From NCBI GenBank assembly GCA_016712525.1, contig JADJQX010000008.1:1494501-1558500 (forward strand): a DNA stretch of 64,000 nt, read 5' to 3'. Numbering within the stretch: position 1 is the first letter of the stretch; each line of letters opens with the position of its first letter. The notes below the pieces were generated by a model that saw nothing but the letters and a program-made list of their open reading frames with translations, was not told where the DNA came from and ran no database searches. The DNA is from Myxococcales bacterium (GTDB lineage Bacteria > Myxococcota_A > Polyangia > Polyangiales > Polyangiaceae). Positions 24,766 through 33,226 of the stretch are shown piece after piece. A program made the position numbers and the translations under genes.

Positions 24766-25431
24766 TCAGCCCCCGACGGCGCGGAGCACGAGGTCGGCGT
24801 GCACGTAGAGGCAGAGCGTGGCCACGATCACGAGCGCGTGGAACACCTCGTGGTAGCCGAACACCGCGGGCCACGGATCGGGCTTCTTTTTGGCGTAGAC
24901 GAGCGCGCCCACGCTGTAGAGCACCCCGGCGCCGATGATGCACAGCGCGGAGGCCCCTCCGGTCACGGGGACGCGCGTGTACACGGCGAAGGCGCCCGTC
25001 CACCCGAGCACCACGCACACGACGGCGGTGACCCACTTCGGCGCGTGGGCCCACAGGAGCGACTTCACGACGCCGAGCAGCGCGCCGGCCCACATGGCCA
25101 CGAGCGCCACGCGGCTCCCGTCGGCCGCGGGCACGATCGCGAGCAGCGGCGTGTACCCGCCCGCGATGAGCACGAAGATCGCCGAGTGATCGAGCTTTCG
25201 CATGCGCGCCCGCGCCTCGGCCGTCCAGTCGATGCGGTGGTAGAGGGCGCTCGTGCCGAAGAGGAGCGCGACCGCGAAACCGAAGGCCCCACAACCGAGC
25301 TTACCCGTCGTCGTGTGCGCCCTCGACACGAGCCACGCGGTGAGCGCAAACGACAGGACGAACGCCACGGCGTGCGACGCGCCGCGAAGCTTTGGTTTTT
25401 CGACCACGACGGGCCCCGCCATTGCCATCAT
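24766..25431 (-). CDS. Haemolysin III / PAQR-family membrane protein
   Basis: 221 residues with seven predicted membrane segments. The PAQR/HlyIII hydrolase-like motifs are present: TSALYHRIDW (~60-69), LDHSAIFVLIAGGYTP (~82-97), and GYHEVFHA near the C-terminus. These His, Asp and Ser residues form a metal site in the family. The function is probably lipid or ceramide hydrolysis, or membrane homeostasis; the haemolysin name is historical. It converges on tolB with a 34-bp gap and is divergent from the second ATP-grasp gene. Confidence 0.92.
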   Translation of the reverse strand: MMAMAGPVVVEKPKLRGASHAVAFVLSFALTAWLVSRAHTTTGKLGCGAFGFAVALLFGTSALYHRIDWTAEARARMRKLDHSAIFVLIAGGYTPLLAIVPAADGSRVALVAMWAGALLGVVKSLLWAHAPKWVTAVVCVVLGWTGAFAVYTRVPVTGGASALCIIGAGVLYSVGALVYAKKKPDPWPAVFGYHEVFHALVIVATLCLYVHADLVLRAVGG

Positions 25432-25548
25432 GTGGGAGGGTGTACTCCACTCTCCGCCCGCCGAAAAGTCGCGTCGTCACGAAGAAGGCACACGGGAGCG
25501 AGCGCCTTCCGATTGACTCGGCCATGGCGCCCGGGGCACGGTCCGAAG

Positions 25549-26766
25549 ATGCCTCGGAACGTGGTCTTCGTCGCTCCCTTCCCCGCCGAAACGACGATGC
25601 GCTTCGTGCGCGCCGTGCGAAAGCTCGAGGGCGTGCGCCTCTTGGGGGTCGTCCACACGCCACCCTCCGGCGAGGACGCAGGCATCTACGACGACGTGGT
25701 GCGCGTGACCGATCCGCTCGCGACGGCCGACATCGTCGAGGGCACCCAGGTGCTCGCTTCGCGCCACGGCGCGCCCGACCGCATCGTCGGCATCCTCGAG
25801 TCGCTCATGGTGCAGCTCGCCGAGGCCCGCGTGCACTTCAAGGTGCCCGGCGCGCGCCCGAAGACGGCCGAGCTCTTCCGCGACAAGTCCCGCATGAAGG
25901 ACGCCCTCCGCGCGGCGGGTCTGCCCGTGGCGAAACACGCGCTCCTCACGAACGAAGCCGAGGGCCTCGCGTTCGCCCAAAGGGCCGGGTTTCCCCTGGT
26001 GCTGAAGCCCCCGGCAGGCATGGGCGCCAAGGCCACCTTCCGCGTCACCTCGGCCGACGAGCTCCGCGCGGCCCTCTCGGGGATGCGCGTGTCGAAGGAG
26101 TCGCCCGTGCTCGCCGAGGAGTTCCTTCGCGGCCGCGAGTTCTCGTTCGAGACCGTGACGATCGCGGGAAAGCCGCGCGTGTGGTCGGTGTCGCACTACC
26201 TCCCGAGCTGCCTCGAGGTGCTCGAGAACCCGTGGATCCAGTGGACGTGCCTCTTGCCCCGCGACGTGTCGGGCCCCGAGTACGAGCCGGCACGAAAGAT
26301 GGGCTTCGCGGCGATCGAGGCCCTCGGGCTCGAGAGCGGCATGACCCACATGGAGTGGTTCCAAAGGCCCGACGGCTCGCTCGCGATCGGCGAGATCGCG
26401 CAGCGTCCACCGGGGGCGAACATCTCGCTCATGACGGGCCTCGCGCACGGCATCGACCCGTACCGCGCCTGGGCCCGCGCCGTCGTCGACGACGAGCTCG
26501 ACGCCCCGTGGGACCGAAAGTTCGCCGTGGGGTGCGCGTTCCTCCGCGGCATGGGGCGCGGGCGCGTCGTGGGAGTGACCGGCGTCGCCAAGGCGAACGA
26601 GCTCGTCGGCAAGATCGTCGTCGAGTCGAAGCTCCCGAGCATGGGCGCACCCAAGAGCGACGGCTACGAGGGCGACGGGTACATCGTCGTCCGCGACCCG
26701 AGCACCGACGTCGTCAAACGCGCGCTCAAGATCCTCGTCGAGACCGTGCGCGTGCACTACGCCTGA
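25549..26766 (+). CDS. ATP-grasp ligase, paralogue 2
   Basis: 405 residues from the ATG at 25549. An N-terminal Rossmann-like domain (NVVFVAPFP) precedes the ATP-grasp core: FRDK (110-113), LVLKPPAGMGAKA (150-162), EEFLRGREFSFET (190-202), THMEWF (266-271) and GEIAQRPPG (281-289). Positions match paralogues 1 (4997) and 3 (28346) almost residue for residue. The activity is a carboxylate-amine or carboxylate-thiol ligation of unknown substrate. Convergent glgA ends 34 bp downstream, separating it from the 28-37 kb cluster. It may supply the same product family as that cluster (inference). Confidence 0.88.
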   Translation: MPRNVVFVAPFPAETTMRFVRAVRKLEGVRLLGVVHTPPSGEDAGIYDDVVRVTDPLATADIVEGTQVLASRHGAPDRIVGILESLMVQLAEARVHFKVPGARPKTAELFRDKSRMKDALRAAGLPVAKHALLTNEAEGLAFAQRAGFPLVLKPPAGMGAKATFRVTSADELRAALSGMRVSKESPVLAEEFLRGREFSFETVTIAGKPRVWSVSHYLPSCLEVLENPWIQWTCLLPRDVSGPEYEPARKMGFAAIEALGLESGMTHMEWFQRPDGSLAIGEIAQRPPGANISLMTGLAHGIDPYRAWARAVVDDELDAPWDRKFAVGCAFLRGMGRGRVVGVTGVAKANELVGKIVVESKLPSMGAPKSDGYEGDGYIVVRDPSTDVVKRALKILVETVRVHYA

Positions 26767-26800
26767 GCACTACGCCAAAATACCGAACGAAGTCGGAACC

Positions 26801-28270
26801 TTACAGCGCGCCGTGTGGCGCCACTTTGCGGTACACGGCCTCGTAGCCGCCGACGCGCTCGTCCCACCCGAAGCGGAGCGCCATGCCCCGGCGGCGGAGC
26901 GTCTGCATCGCCACACGATCCGCGCCGTGCCCGGAGCCCCACGCGGCGAGGGCACGCCCCAACGCGAACGCGAGGCCCGCGTCGTCGAAGTGATCGAACA
27001 CGAACCCGGTGCCGCGGTGGCTGCCCGGCTCGTGGTGCGAGACGGTGTCGGCGAGGCCGCCGGTCTTGTGCACGATCGGCGGCGTGCCGTAGCGGAGCGA
27101 GTACATCTGGTTCAGGCCACACGGCTCGTAGCGCGAGGGCATCAAGAAGAAGTCGGAGCCGGCCTCGACGAGGTGCGCGAGGGGCTCGCTGAAGCCCGCG
27201 CGGTGCACGACCTGCTTCGGGTACTTTCGCCCGAGCTCCGAGAAGAACGACTCGTACTTGGGCTCGCCCGTGCCGAGCACGAGGAGCTGCGCGCGGCCGC
27301 GATCGAGCAGACGAGGCAGCACGCCGAAGCACAAATCGAAGCCTTTTTGCCACACGAGGCGCGACACGATGCCGAAGACGGGCACGTGCTCGGCGTAGGG
27401 CAGCCGGGCCGACCGCAAGAGCTCGCGCTTGCACGCCTCTTTGCCTTCGAGCGCGTCGGCCGAGTAGCGCACGGGCAGGTGCGGGTCGGTCTCGGGGCTC
27501 CACTCGCCCTCGTCGATGCCGTTCAGGATGCCGAAGAGCACGTCTTTGCGGTCGCGCAGGAACGGATCGAGCCCGACGCCGTGCTCGGGCGTCTGGATCT
27601 CGCGCGCGTAGCTCGGGCTCACCGTGGTGATCGCGTTCGCGTACTGGATGCCCGTGAGCAAGAAGTTCACGTGGCCGTCGCGGAGCCTGTCTTGGTGCAG
27701 GTGGTGCGTCACCGCGCCGAGCCCGAGCTCGCCCACCGTTCCCGCGCCGAACGTGCCCTGGTGGCCGATGTTGTGAATGGTGAGGACGCTCTTCGAGGCC
27801 GAAAAGAGCCTGTCCCAGGCGTACGACGTCTTCGTGAGGAGAGGAAGGAGCGCGGTCTGCCAGTCGTTCGCGTGCACCACGTCCGGCGAGAACCCGAGGC
27901 GCTGCGCGATCACGAGGGCCGCGTGCGACAAGAGGCCGAAGCGGAGGTGCTCGTCGGCGTCCTGCGTGTAGATCGACGCGCGGCCGAAGAACCTCGGGCA
28001 CCGCACGAAATACACCGGAACGTCCGTTCCGGGGAGTGCACAGGTGAGCACCGAGAAGGGGACCTCGGCACCGGCGAGCCGCACCTTGGCCTCGCGGACG
28101 ACGAGCTCGAGCTCCTTCGCCTTCTCGAGCACGCGCGGGTAGAGCGGCATCACCACGCGGACGTCGTGGCCACGGCCGCGGAGCGCGCGGGGGAGAGCGG
28201 CAGAGACGTCGCCCAAGCCGCCCGACTTGGCGAACGGCGCGACCTCGGAGGCGACGAAGAGGACCTTCAC
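26801..28270 (-). CDS. glgA: Glycogen synthase (ADP-glucose), GT5
   Basis: 489 residues from the GTG at 28270; the frame extends upstream but without GT5 similarity. KSGGLGDV (15-22) is the ADP-glucose-binding loop. Further GT5/GT-B motifs are HANDWQTALLP, TIHNIGHQG, GILNGIDEGEW, VSRLVWQKGFDL, LVLGTGEPKYE and SRYEPCGLNQMYSLRYGTPP. The length is typical of bacterial GlgA. It elongates alpha-1,4-glucan in the cytoplasm. It is divergent from the amidoligase cluster across a 75-bp gap that must hold both promoters. No other glycogen gene lies in the window. Confidence 0.96.
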   Translation of the reverse strand: MKVLFVASEVAPFAKSGGLGDVSAALPRALRGRGHDVRVVMPLYPRVLEKAKELELVVREAKVRLAGAEVPFSVLTCALPGTDVPVYFVRCPRFFGRASIYTQDADEHLRFGLLSHAALVIAQRLGFSPDVVHANDWQTALLPLLTKTSYAWDRLFSASKSVLTIHNIGHQGTFGAGTVGELGLGAVTHHLHQDRLRDGHVNFLLTGIQYANAITTVSPSYAREIQTPEHGVGLDPFLRDRKDVLFGILNGIDEGEWSPETDPHLPVRYSADALEGKEACKRELLRSARLPYAEHVPVFGIVSRLVWQKGFDLCFGVLPRLLDRGRAQLLVLGTGEPKYESFFSELGRKYPKQVVHRAGFSEPLAHLVEAGSDFFLMPSRYEPCGLNQMYSLRYGTPPIVHKTGGLADTVSHHEPGSHRGTGFVFDHFDDAGLAFALGRALAAWGSGHGADRVAMQTLRRRGMALRFGWDERVGGYEAVYRKVAPHGAL

Positions 28271-28345
28271 GGCGCCCCCTATACACACTCTTCGGGAAGA
28301 ACGGCACCACCACCGTTCCAATAGAATGCTGTAAGGTGGGATCGA

Positions 28346-29569
28346 GTGGACATCGTCTTCCTGGAGCCCTGCTTCCCCCTGAACCAACGAGAGTTCGTCC
28401 GCGCCCTCCACGCGGTCGGAGCTCGTGTCATCGGCATCGGCGAGCGCCCGAAGTCTTCGCTCGACGGCGAGCTACGGCACTGGCTCTCGCACTACGAGCA
28501 GGTCGGCAACATCACCTCCGAGGCCGAGGTCGAGCGCGCCGTCCGCTTCGTGCAGTCGAAGGTGAAGGTCGCGAGGCTCGAGGCCGTCGTCGAAGCGCAC
28601 GTGATGACCGCGGCGAAGGTCCGCGAGAAGTGCGGCATCCCCGGCACGAGCGCCCGCACCACGTTCCTCTGCCGCGACAAGCCCTCCATGAAGGAGGTGC
28701 TCACGCGCGCGGGCGTCCCTTGTGCGCAATCCCTCGGGTCGGGTGACCCGGCCGAAATTCGCGATTTCGTTCGTAAAATCGGCACCCCGGTCGTCTTGAA
28801 ACCGCGCGACGGCGCGGGCGCGTCGGGCACGGTCAAGGTCGAGCGCCTCGAGGACCTCGACGCGGCGATGGCTCAGGTGGGCGTGGGCGCCGGCGCCAAC
28901 GTGGCGGTCGAGGAGTTCATCGAGGGCCACGAGGCCTTCTACGACACGCTCACGATCGACGGGCGCGTCGTGCACGACTTCGCCTGCCACTACTACCCGA
29001 ACGTGCTGCACGCGATGCGCACGCGGTGGATCTCGCCGCAGTTCGTCGCCACGAACCGCCTCGACTCGGCCGCCTCGTACGCCGAGGTGAAGGCCATGGG
29101 CCAGAAGGTCATCACCGCGCTCGGCATCGAGACGTCGGCCACCCACATGGAGTGGTTCTTCGGCCCGAAGGGGCTGAAATTCAGCGAGATCGGCTGCCGA
29201 CCTCCGGGCGTGCGCGCGTGGGATCTCTACGCCGCCAGCAACGACATCGACATCTACCGCGAGTGGGCCATGTGCATCGTGCACGGAAAACCCTCGCAGC
29301 GCCTCTCGCGTCGCCGCGCGGCCGGCATCATCGCGCTCCGCCCCGATCGTGACGGCGTCATCCGCGGCTACGAGGGCCTCGACGAGGTCAAGCGCGCGCT
29401 CGCGGGCCACTTCCTCGACATGCACCTGCCGCCCGAGGGCACGCCCACCCAGCCCGTCGAGGCGGGTTACATGGCCAACGCGTGGGTGCGTCTCGTGGCC
29501 GAAGACTACGACGAGCTCCGGGGGATGCTCGACTACGTGGGCAGGACGCTGAAGGTTCGCGGAGGTTGA
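28346..29569 (+). CDS. ATP-grasp ligase, paralogue 3 (first gene of amidoligase cluster)
   Basis: 407 residues from the GTG at 28346, with AAGGTGG 8 nt upstream. N-terminal Rossmann-like domain MDIVFLEPCF; core motifs CRDK (109-112), VVLKPRDGAGASG (149-161), VEEFIEGHEAFYD (188-200), THMEWF (266-271) and SEIGCRPPG (280-288). The ATP-binding Lys and metal-binding Glu are present, so it should be active. It opens a seven-gene co-directional run to 37127 with short gaps or 4-nt overlaps. It likely activates a carboxylate for amide or ester formation in that pathway. Paralogues are at 4997 and 25549. Confidence 0.88.
   Translation: MDIVFLEPCFPLNQREFVRALHAVGARVIGIGERPKSSLDGELRHWLSHYEQVGNITSEAEVERAVRFVQSKVKVARLEAVVEAHVMTAAKVREKCGIPGTSARTTFLCRDKPSMKEVLTRAGVPCAQSLGSGDPAEIRDFVRKIGTPVVLKPRDGAGASGTVKVERLEDLDAAMAQVGVGAGANVAVEEFIEGHEAFYDTLTIDGRVVHDFACHYYPNVLHAMRTRWISPQFVATNRLDSAASYAEVKAMGQKVITALGIETSATHMEWFFGPKGLKFSEIGCRPPGVRAWDLYAASNDIDIYREWAMCIVHGKPSQRLSRRRAAGIIALRPDRDGVIRGYEGLDEVKRALAGHFLDMHLPPEGTPTQPVEAGYMANAWVRLVAEDYDELRGMLDYVGRTLKVRGG
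29561..29566 (+). promoter_or_regulatory. Ribosome binding site supporting a TTG start at 29573
   Basis: GGAGGT lies exactly 6 nt before TTG 29573 and overlaps the last codons of the ATP-grasp gene. The alternative ATG at 29591 would be 24 nt away from it and has no other site. Confidence 0.6.
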
Positions 29570-29572
29570 CGT

Positions 29573-30604
29573 TTGCGTAGAAGCACACGGATGAAGGTCG
29601 CGCCGGAGGTCCCCGCCCGGCGCGAGACCGACCCGAAGCCCGAGAAGAGCCGCGCAGCCCCGAAAGCCATCGTGCTGCTCGGCGCCCAACGCTTCGACCC
29701 GACGCTCGGCGAGGCCATGGAAGCCCATGGAATCAAAGGCAAAATCGCCACGATCACCGCGGGCTGGCAAGAGCGCGAGGACGACGACGAGGACCTCCGC
29801 GAGCACTGCCAGGGCCGCGCGACGAACCTGAAGCTCCACGCCCGCGCCGAGGCCATCTTCACCGGGGACCCGGTCTTCAACGACGGTCACCGCGAGCGGC
29901 AGTCGCGCCTCCGCCACCGCCAAGATTTCTACCGTATCCGCCTCGAGCACGCCCTCGAGGCCGAGCGCGTCGTCAAGAGCCGGAAGGCGCCGCCGCACAT
30001 CCTCGACGACGAGACCACCGCGTCGATCCTCGACATTCGCGACCTCGACGCCATGCACCTCGAGCGCTGCGTGCGCGATCACAAGGCGTGGGAGGATCGC
30101 TGGCAGCCGCGCGAGAGGCCGGCCGTCGCGCGGCAACGCGCCGAGATCGCGTCCATCCTCGACGACTGCGAGGCGGTCTGCATCGCGGGCGGGCACGTGG
30201 CCTCGCTCTTGAACCGCCTCACGCTCTTCGGCATCGCCGATCTGCTCGCCGGCAAGGTGGTGCTCGCGTGGTGCGCGGGCGCGATGGCCCTCGCCGAGCG
30301 TGTGGTCATCTTTCACGACTCGCCGCCCCAAGGGCCCGGCGCGGCCGAAGTGCTCGACGTGGGCCTCGGCGTGGCCAAGGGCGTCGTGGTGCTGCCTCAG
30401 CCCGAGATGCGCCTCCGGCTCGACGACACGCGGAGGGTCGAGCTCATGGCCCGAAGGTTCGCGCCGGCCACGTCGGTCGCACTCCCGGCGCGCTCGTGGG
30501 TCACCTGGGATCGAGGTTTCGCGAGCTGCGTGCACGGCGCCATCGAGCTCCGCGTCGACGGCACGTACGGCCCTCTCCCCGAGAAGACGGAGGCCGCGTC
30601 GTGA
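29573..30604 (+). CDS. Cyanophycinase/peptidase S51-like protein with Cys at the nucleophile position
   Basis: 343 residues from the TTG at 29573 (ATG 29591 is possible, 337 residues). The class-I glutamine-amidotransferase-like fold of peptidase S51 is suggested by AIVLLGAQRFDPTL (~32-45), CIAGGHVASLLNRL (203-216) and LAWCAGAMALAERVVIF (231-247). The last corresponds to the nucleophile elbow that reads TSAGA in cyanophycinases; here Cys234 replaces Ser. A charged helical insertion (~105-190) is unusual. The stop overlaps the next GTG by 4 nt. It could cleave or transfer an acyl group of the cluster product. The fold is moderately sure; the activity is inference. Confidence 0.72.
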   Translation: MRRSTRMKVAPEVPARRETDPKPEKSRAAPKAIVLLGAQRFDPTLGEAMEAHGIKGKIATITAGWQEREDDDEDLREHCQGRATNLKLHARAEAIFTGDPVFNDGHRERQSRLRHRQDFYRIRLEHALEAERVVKSRKAPPHILDDETTASILDIRDLDAMHLERCVRDHKAWEDRWQPRERPAVARQRAEIASILDDCEAVCIAGGHVASLLNRLTLFGIADLLAGKVVLAWCAGAMALAERVVIFHDSPPQGPGAAEVLDVGLGVAKGVVVLPQPEMRLRLDDTRRVELMARRFAPATSVALPARSWVTWDRGFASCVHGAIELRVDGTYGPLPEKTEAAS

Positions 30605-31740
30605 GCCACTCTGCGATCCGAACCCTCCTCGAGGGCCACGTCGACGGCAAGAAGGTCGACGAGTTCCTCGCGAAGCACACGTTCCCGCTCGTCGAGGGCC
30701 GGAGCGCCACCGTCGTGTGGCGCGGCGAGGCCGAGGGCGTGAGCCTCCGGCACTGGATCTTCGGCCTCGAGTCGTCGAACGCGCTCGCCCGGGTGCCGAA
30801 CACCGACCTCTGGCACCTCACCTTGGAGCTGCCGCCCCGGTCGCGTGTAGAATACAAGCTCGAGATCCACCACCGCGGCGGAAGCCAGTGGATCGAGGAT
30901 CCGCGCAACCCGAACCGCGCCAAAGACCCGTTCGGCGCGAACTCGGTGATGCAGGGCGAGGGCTACGAGACCCCGGCGTTCATCACCCCCGACCCCGACG
31001 CGCGCCCCGGCCACCTCGAGCCCTTCAAGTTCAAGAGCCGCGCCCTCGGCGGCTTCCGTTCCGGGCACATTTACCTGCCGGCGCGCTTCCGCAAGTCGCG
31101 GAGGTACCCGCTCCTCGTGGTGCACGACGGCAGCGACTACCTGAACTACACGGGGATGAAGGCCATCCTCGACAACCTCATCCACAACCTCGAGATCCCC
31201 GACGTCATCGTCGCCTTCACGGACTCGCCCGATCGCCTGCGCGAGTACGCGAACGACGAGACCCACGCGAAGTTCGTGACCGAGGAGCTCCTGACCGACC
31301 TCACCCGCAGGCTCCCTCTGCTCGACAAACCCCAGGCGCGCTGCCTCATGGGCGCGAGCTTCGGCGCGGTGGCGGCCTTCTCGACGGCGTACCGCTACCC
31401 CGACGTGTGGGGGCGCCTGCTCCTCCAGTCGGGTTCGTTCGCGTTCACCGACATCGGCAAACAGAACCGGCGAGGTCCCCTCTTCGACAAGGTCGTCGAG
31501 TTCATGAACACCTACCGCGAGACGCCGACCGCAGTGTCGGAGCGGGTGTTCGTGAGCTGCGGCGTGTACGAGTCGCTCATCTACGAGAACCGCTCGCTCG
31601 TCCCCATGCTCGACGCGACGGGGATGCAGGTGAAGTTCGTCGAGTCGAGGGACGGCCACAACTGGGAAAATTGGCGTGATCGCCTGCGCGAGGGCCTGAG
31701 CTGGCTCTTCCCCGGGCCGCTCATGTTCATCTACGAATAA
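30601..31740 (+). CDS. Enterochelin-esterase-like hydrolase with N-terminal E-set domain
   Basis: 379 residues from the GTG at 30601 (4-nt overlap). Residues ~35-125 resemble the early-set/CBM48-like domain of Fes proteins (ATVVWRGEAEGVSLRHWIFG; LELPPRSRVEYKLEI). The alpha/beta-hydrolase part (150-379) matches esterase D: HDGSDYLNYTGM, nucleophile Ser253 in GASFGA (251-256), and His353 in DGHNWENW. Fes enzymes hydrolyse catechol-ester siderophore lactones; here the neighbours are amide ligases, so the substrate may be an ester- or carrier-linked intermediate. It is cytoplasmic, without a signal peptide. A second, shorter esterase lies three genes later. Confidence 0.85.
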   Translation: MSHSAIRTLLEGHVDGKKVDEFLAKHTFPLVEGRSATVVWRGEAEGVSLRHWIFGLESSNALARVPNTDLWHLTLELPPRSRVEYKLEIHHRGGSQWIEDPRNPNRAKDPFGANSVMQGEGYETPAFITPDPDARPGHLEPFKFKSRALGGFRSGHIYLPARFRKSRRYPLLVVHDGSDYLNYTGMKAILDNLIHNLEIPDVIVAFTDSPDRLREYANDETHAKFVTEELLTDLTRRLPLLDKPQARCLMGASFGAVAAFSTAYRYPDVWGRLLLQSGSFAFTDIGKQNRRGPLFDKVVEFMNTYRETPTAVSERVFVSCGVYESLIYENRSLVPMLDATGMQVKFVESRDGHNWENWRDRLREGLSWLFPGPLMFIYE

Positions 31741-31776
31741 GGCACGAAGGGCACGGAGAGGGCAAAAGGCACCATC

Positions 31777-33033
31777 ATGGCGGAGATCACGAGGAACATC
31801 GGCCTATCGCTCGGCGCGGACATCTGTTGGCCGCTCTGCTTCGAGGCCATCATGAAAGACCTCGACCTCAAGGTGCCCACGGCCGACGGCGACACGCTGC
31901 GCTTCGCCGTGGAGCGCGTGACGATCGAGCCCTTCGATCTGCGCCAGTCGTGCAAATACGACCTCGTCGTCGACCGGCTCACGCACTGGTACCACACGAG
32001 CCGAGAGTGGATAAAAAAGTCCATTCTCATGAACGATCTCTACGTGTTCAACAACCCGTGGAGCGTCCAAGCCAACGAGAAGCACACCTCGTACTGCGCC
32101 ATGATGCGCCTCGGGATGCCCATCCCCGAGACGTGGATGCTGCCGCCGAAGAGCTACGAGCCGGGTAACCCCGACCTCCGCCCCACCCTCACCAAGTACG
32201 CGAAGCTCTTCGATCTTCGGAAGCTCGGCACGAAGCTCGAGTATCCCCTCTTCATGAAGCCGTACGACGGCGGCGGCTGGCGCGCGGTCACCAAGGTCGA
32301 CGACGAGAAGGCCCTGCTCGCGGCCTACGAAGAGAGCGGCAAGTCCGTCATGCACCTCCAGGCCGGCGTCAACGGCTTCGACCGCTTCGTCCGGTGCATC
32401 GGCTTCGGCCCGCAGACCCACTGCGTGCTCTACGATCCGGCGGCGCCCCTCCACGACCGCTACACCATGGCGAAGGACTTCATGTCCCAGGCCGAGGACG
32501 ATCACCTCCGCAAGATCACGCTCACCATCAACGCGTTCTTCGGATGGGAGTTCAACTCGTGCGAGTCTCTCCGGAAGAACGGAGTTTGGCACCCGATCGA
32601 TTTTGCCAATCCCTGCCCCGACTCGCAGGTCACCTCGCTGCACTACCACTTCCCGTGGCTCGTGAAGGCATACGTGCGCTGGAGCGTGTATTGCGCGGCC
32701 ACGAAGCGGAAGATGCGCATGAACCCCGACTGGGCCTCGTTCTACGCCATCGCCGATCGTGACCTCCCCTTCGAGGAGAAGCTCGACCTCTACGAGAAGC
32801 TCGCGCTCGCGCAGATGGAGGGCGACCGCTTCGAGGAGTTCTGCGCGAAGCACCTCTCGCACCTCGACGAGGTGGCGTGGGAGTTCTTCGGGACGCCGGC
32901 CGCCAAGGACGCCGTGCGCCAAAAGGTGACGGCGCTCTTCCCGGTCCACGAGATCGAGCGTTTCACCGAGCTCTTCTTCGGGCGCATCCAGGCGTGGCGC
33001 AACGACCAGCGCCCGGCCTTGCTCGCACGCTAG
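31777..33033 (+). CDS. RimK-like ATP-grasp ligase
   Basis: 418 residues. It differs in sequence from the other three ATP-grasp proteins. RimK/glutathione-synthetase-like features are an N-terminal domain ending near NNPWSVQANEKHTSY (92-106), PLFMKPYDGGGWRAVTKV (157-174, Lys161 and Gly loop), and a C-terminal metal region FADP-like HPIDFANPCPD (272-282). MHLQAGVNGFDRFVRC (192-207) should contribute the E/D of the adenine pocket. These enzymes ligate amino acids, often Glu, to a carboxylate. The gene lies 36 nt after the esterase gene. With the GCS2 protein it gives the cluster three distinct ligases. Confidence 0.86.
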   Translation: MAEITRNIGLSLGADICWPLCFEAIMKDLDLKVPTADGDTLRFAVERVTIEPFDLRQSCKYDLVVDRLTHWYHTSREWIKKSILMNDLYVFNNPWSVQANEKHTSYCAMMRLGMPIPETWMLPPKSYEPGNPDLRPTLTKYAKLFDLRKLGTKLEYPLFMKPYDGGGWRAVTKVDDEKALLAAYEESGKSVMHLQAGVNGFDRFVRCIGFGPQTHCVLYDPAAPLHDRYTMAKDFMSQAEDDHLRKITLTINAFFGWEFNSCESLRKNGVWHPIDFANPCPDSQVTSLHYHFPWLVKAYVRWSVYCAATKRKMRMNPDWASFYAIADRDLPFEEKLDLYEKLALAQMEGDRFEEFCAKHLSHLDEVAWEFFGTPAAKDAVRQKVTALFPVHEIERFTELFFGRIQAWRNDQRPALLAR

Positions 33034-33146
33034 AAGAAGAGTCTGGGCCCGAAACGGCCGCGGTCCTCGTTCGAGGGTCGTGGCCGTCGACGCGATCGGC
33101 GCCGCGCGCGAAACGAGCCCGAAACGCGCGCGCACGGTGACCTACC

Positions 33147-33165
33147 TTCTCCTACGTGAGGAGAA
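33147..33165 (+). promoter_or_regulatory. Perfect 7-bp hairpin in the longest gap of the amidoligase cluster
   Basis: TTCTCCT-ACGTG-AGGAGAA forms a perfect stem with a 5-nt loop in the 193-bp gap between the RimK-like and second esterase genes. No T-run follows. Its right arm contains AGGAG, a ribosome-site-like sequence buried in the stem, so an RNA switch, processing site or operator are all possible. Confidence 0.4.
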
Positions 33166-33226
33166 CGTCGCCGTGCGTTGAATGCACCTTGGCAAGCGCG
33201 CATGCCGCCCGGTAAAATAAGGTACT

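Noticed and set aside
26801..28270. glgA as a member of the amidoligase cluster
   Set aside because: It is divergently transcribed and belongs to glycogen synthesis; adjacency alone does not support a functional link.
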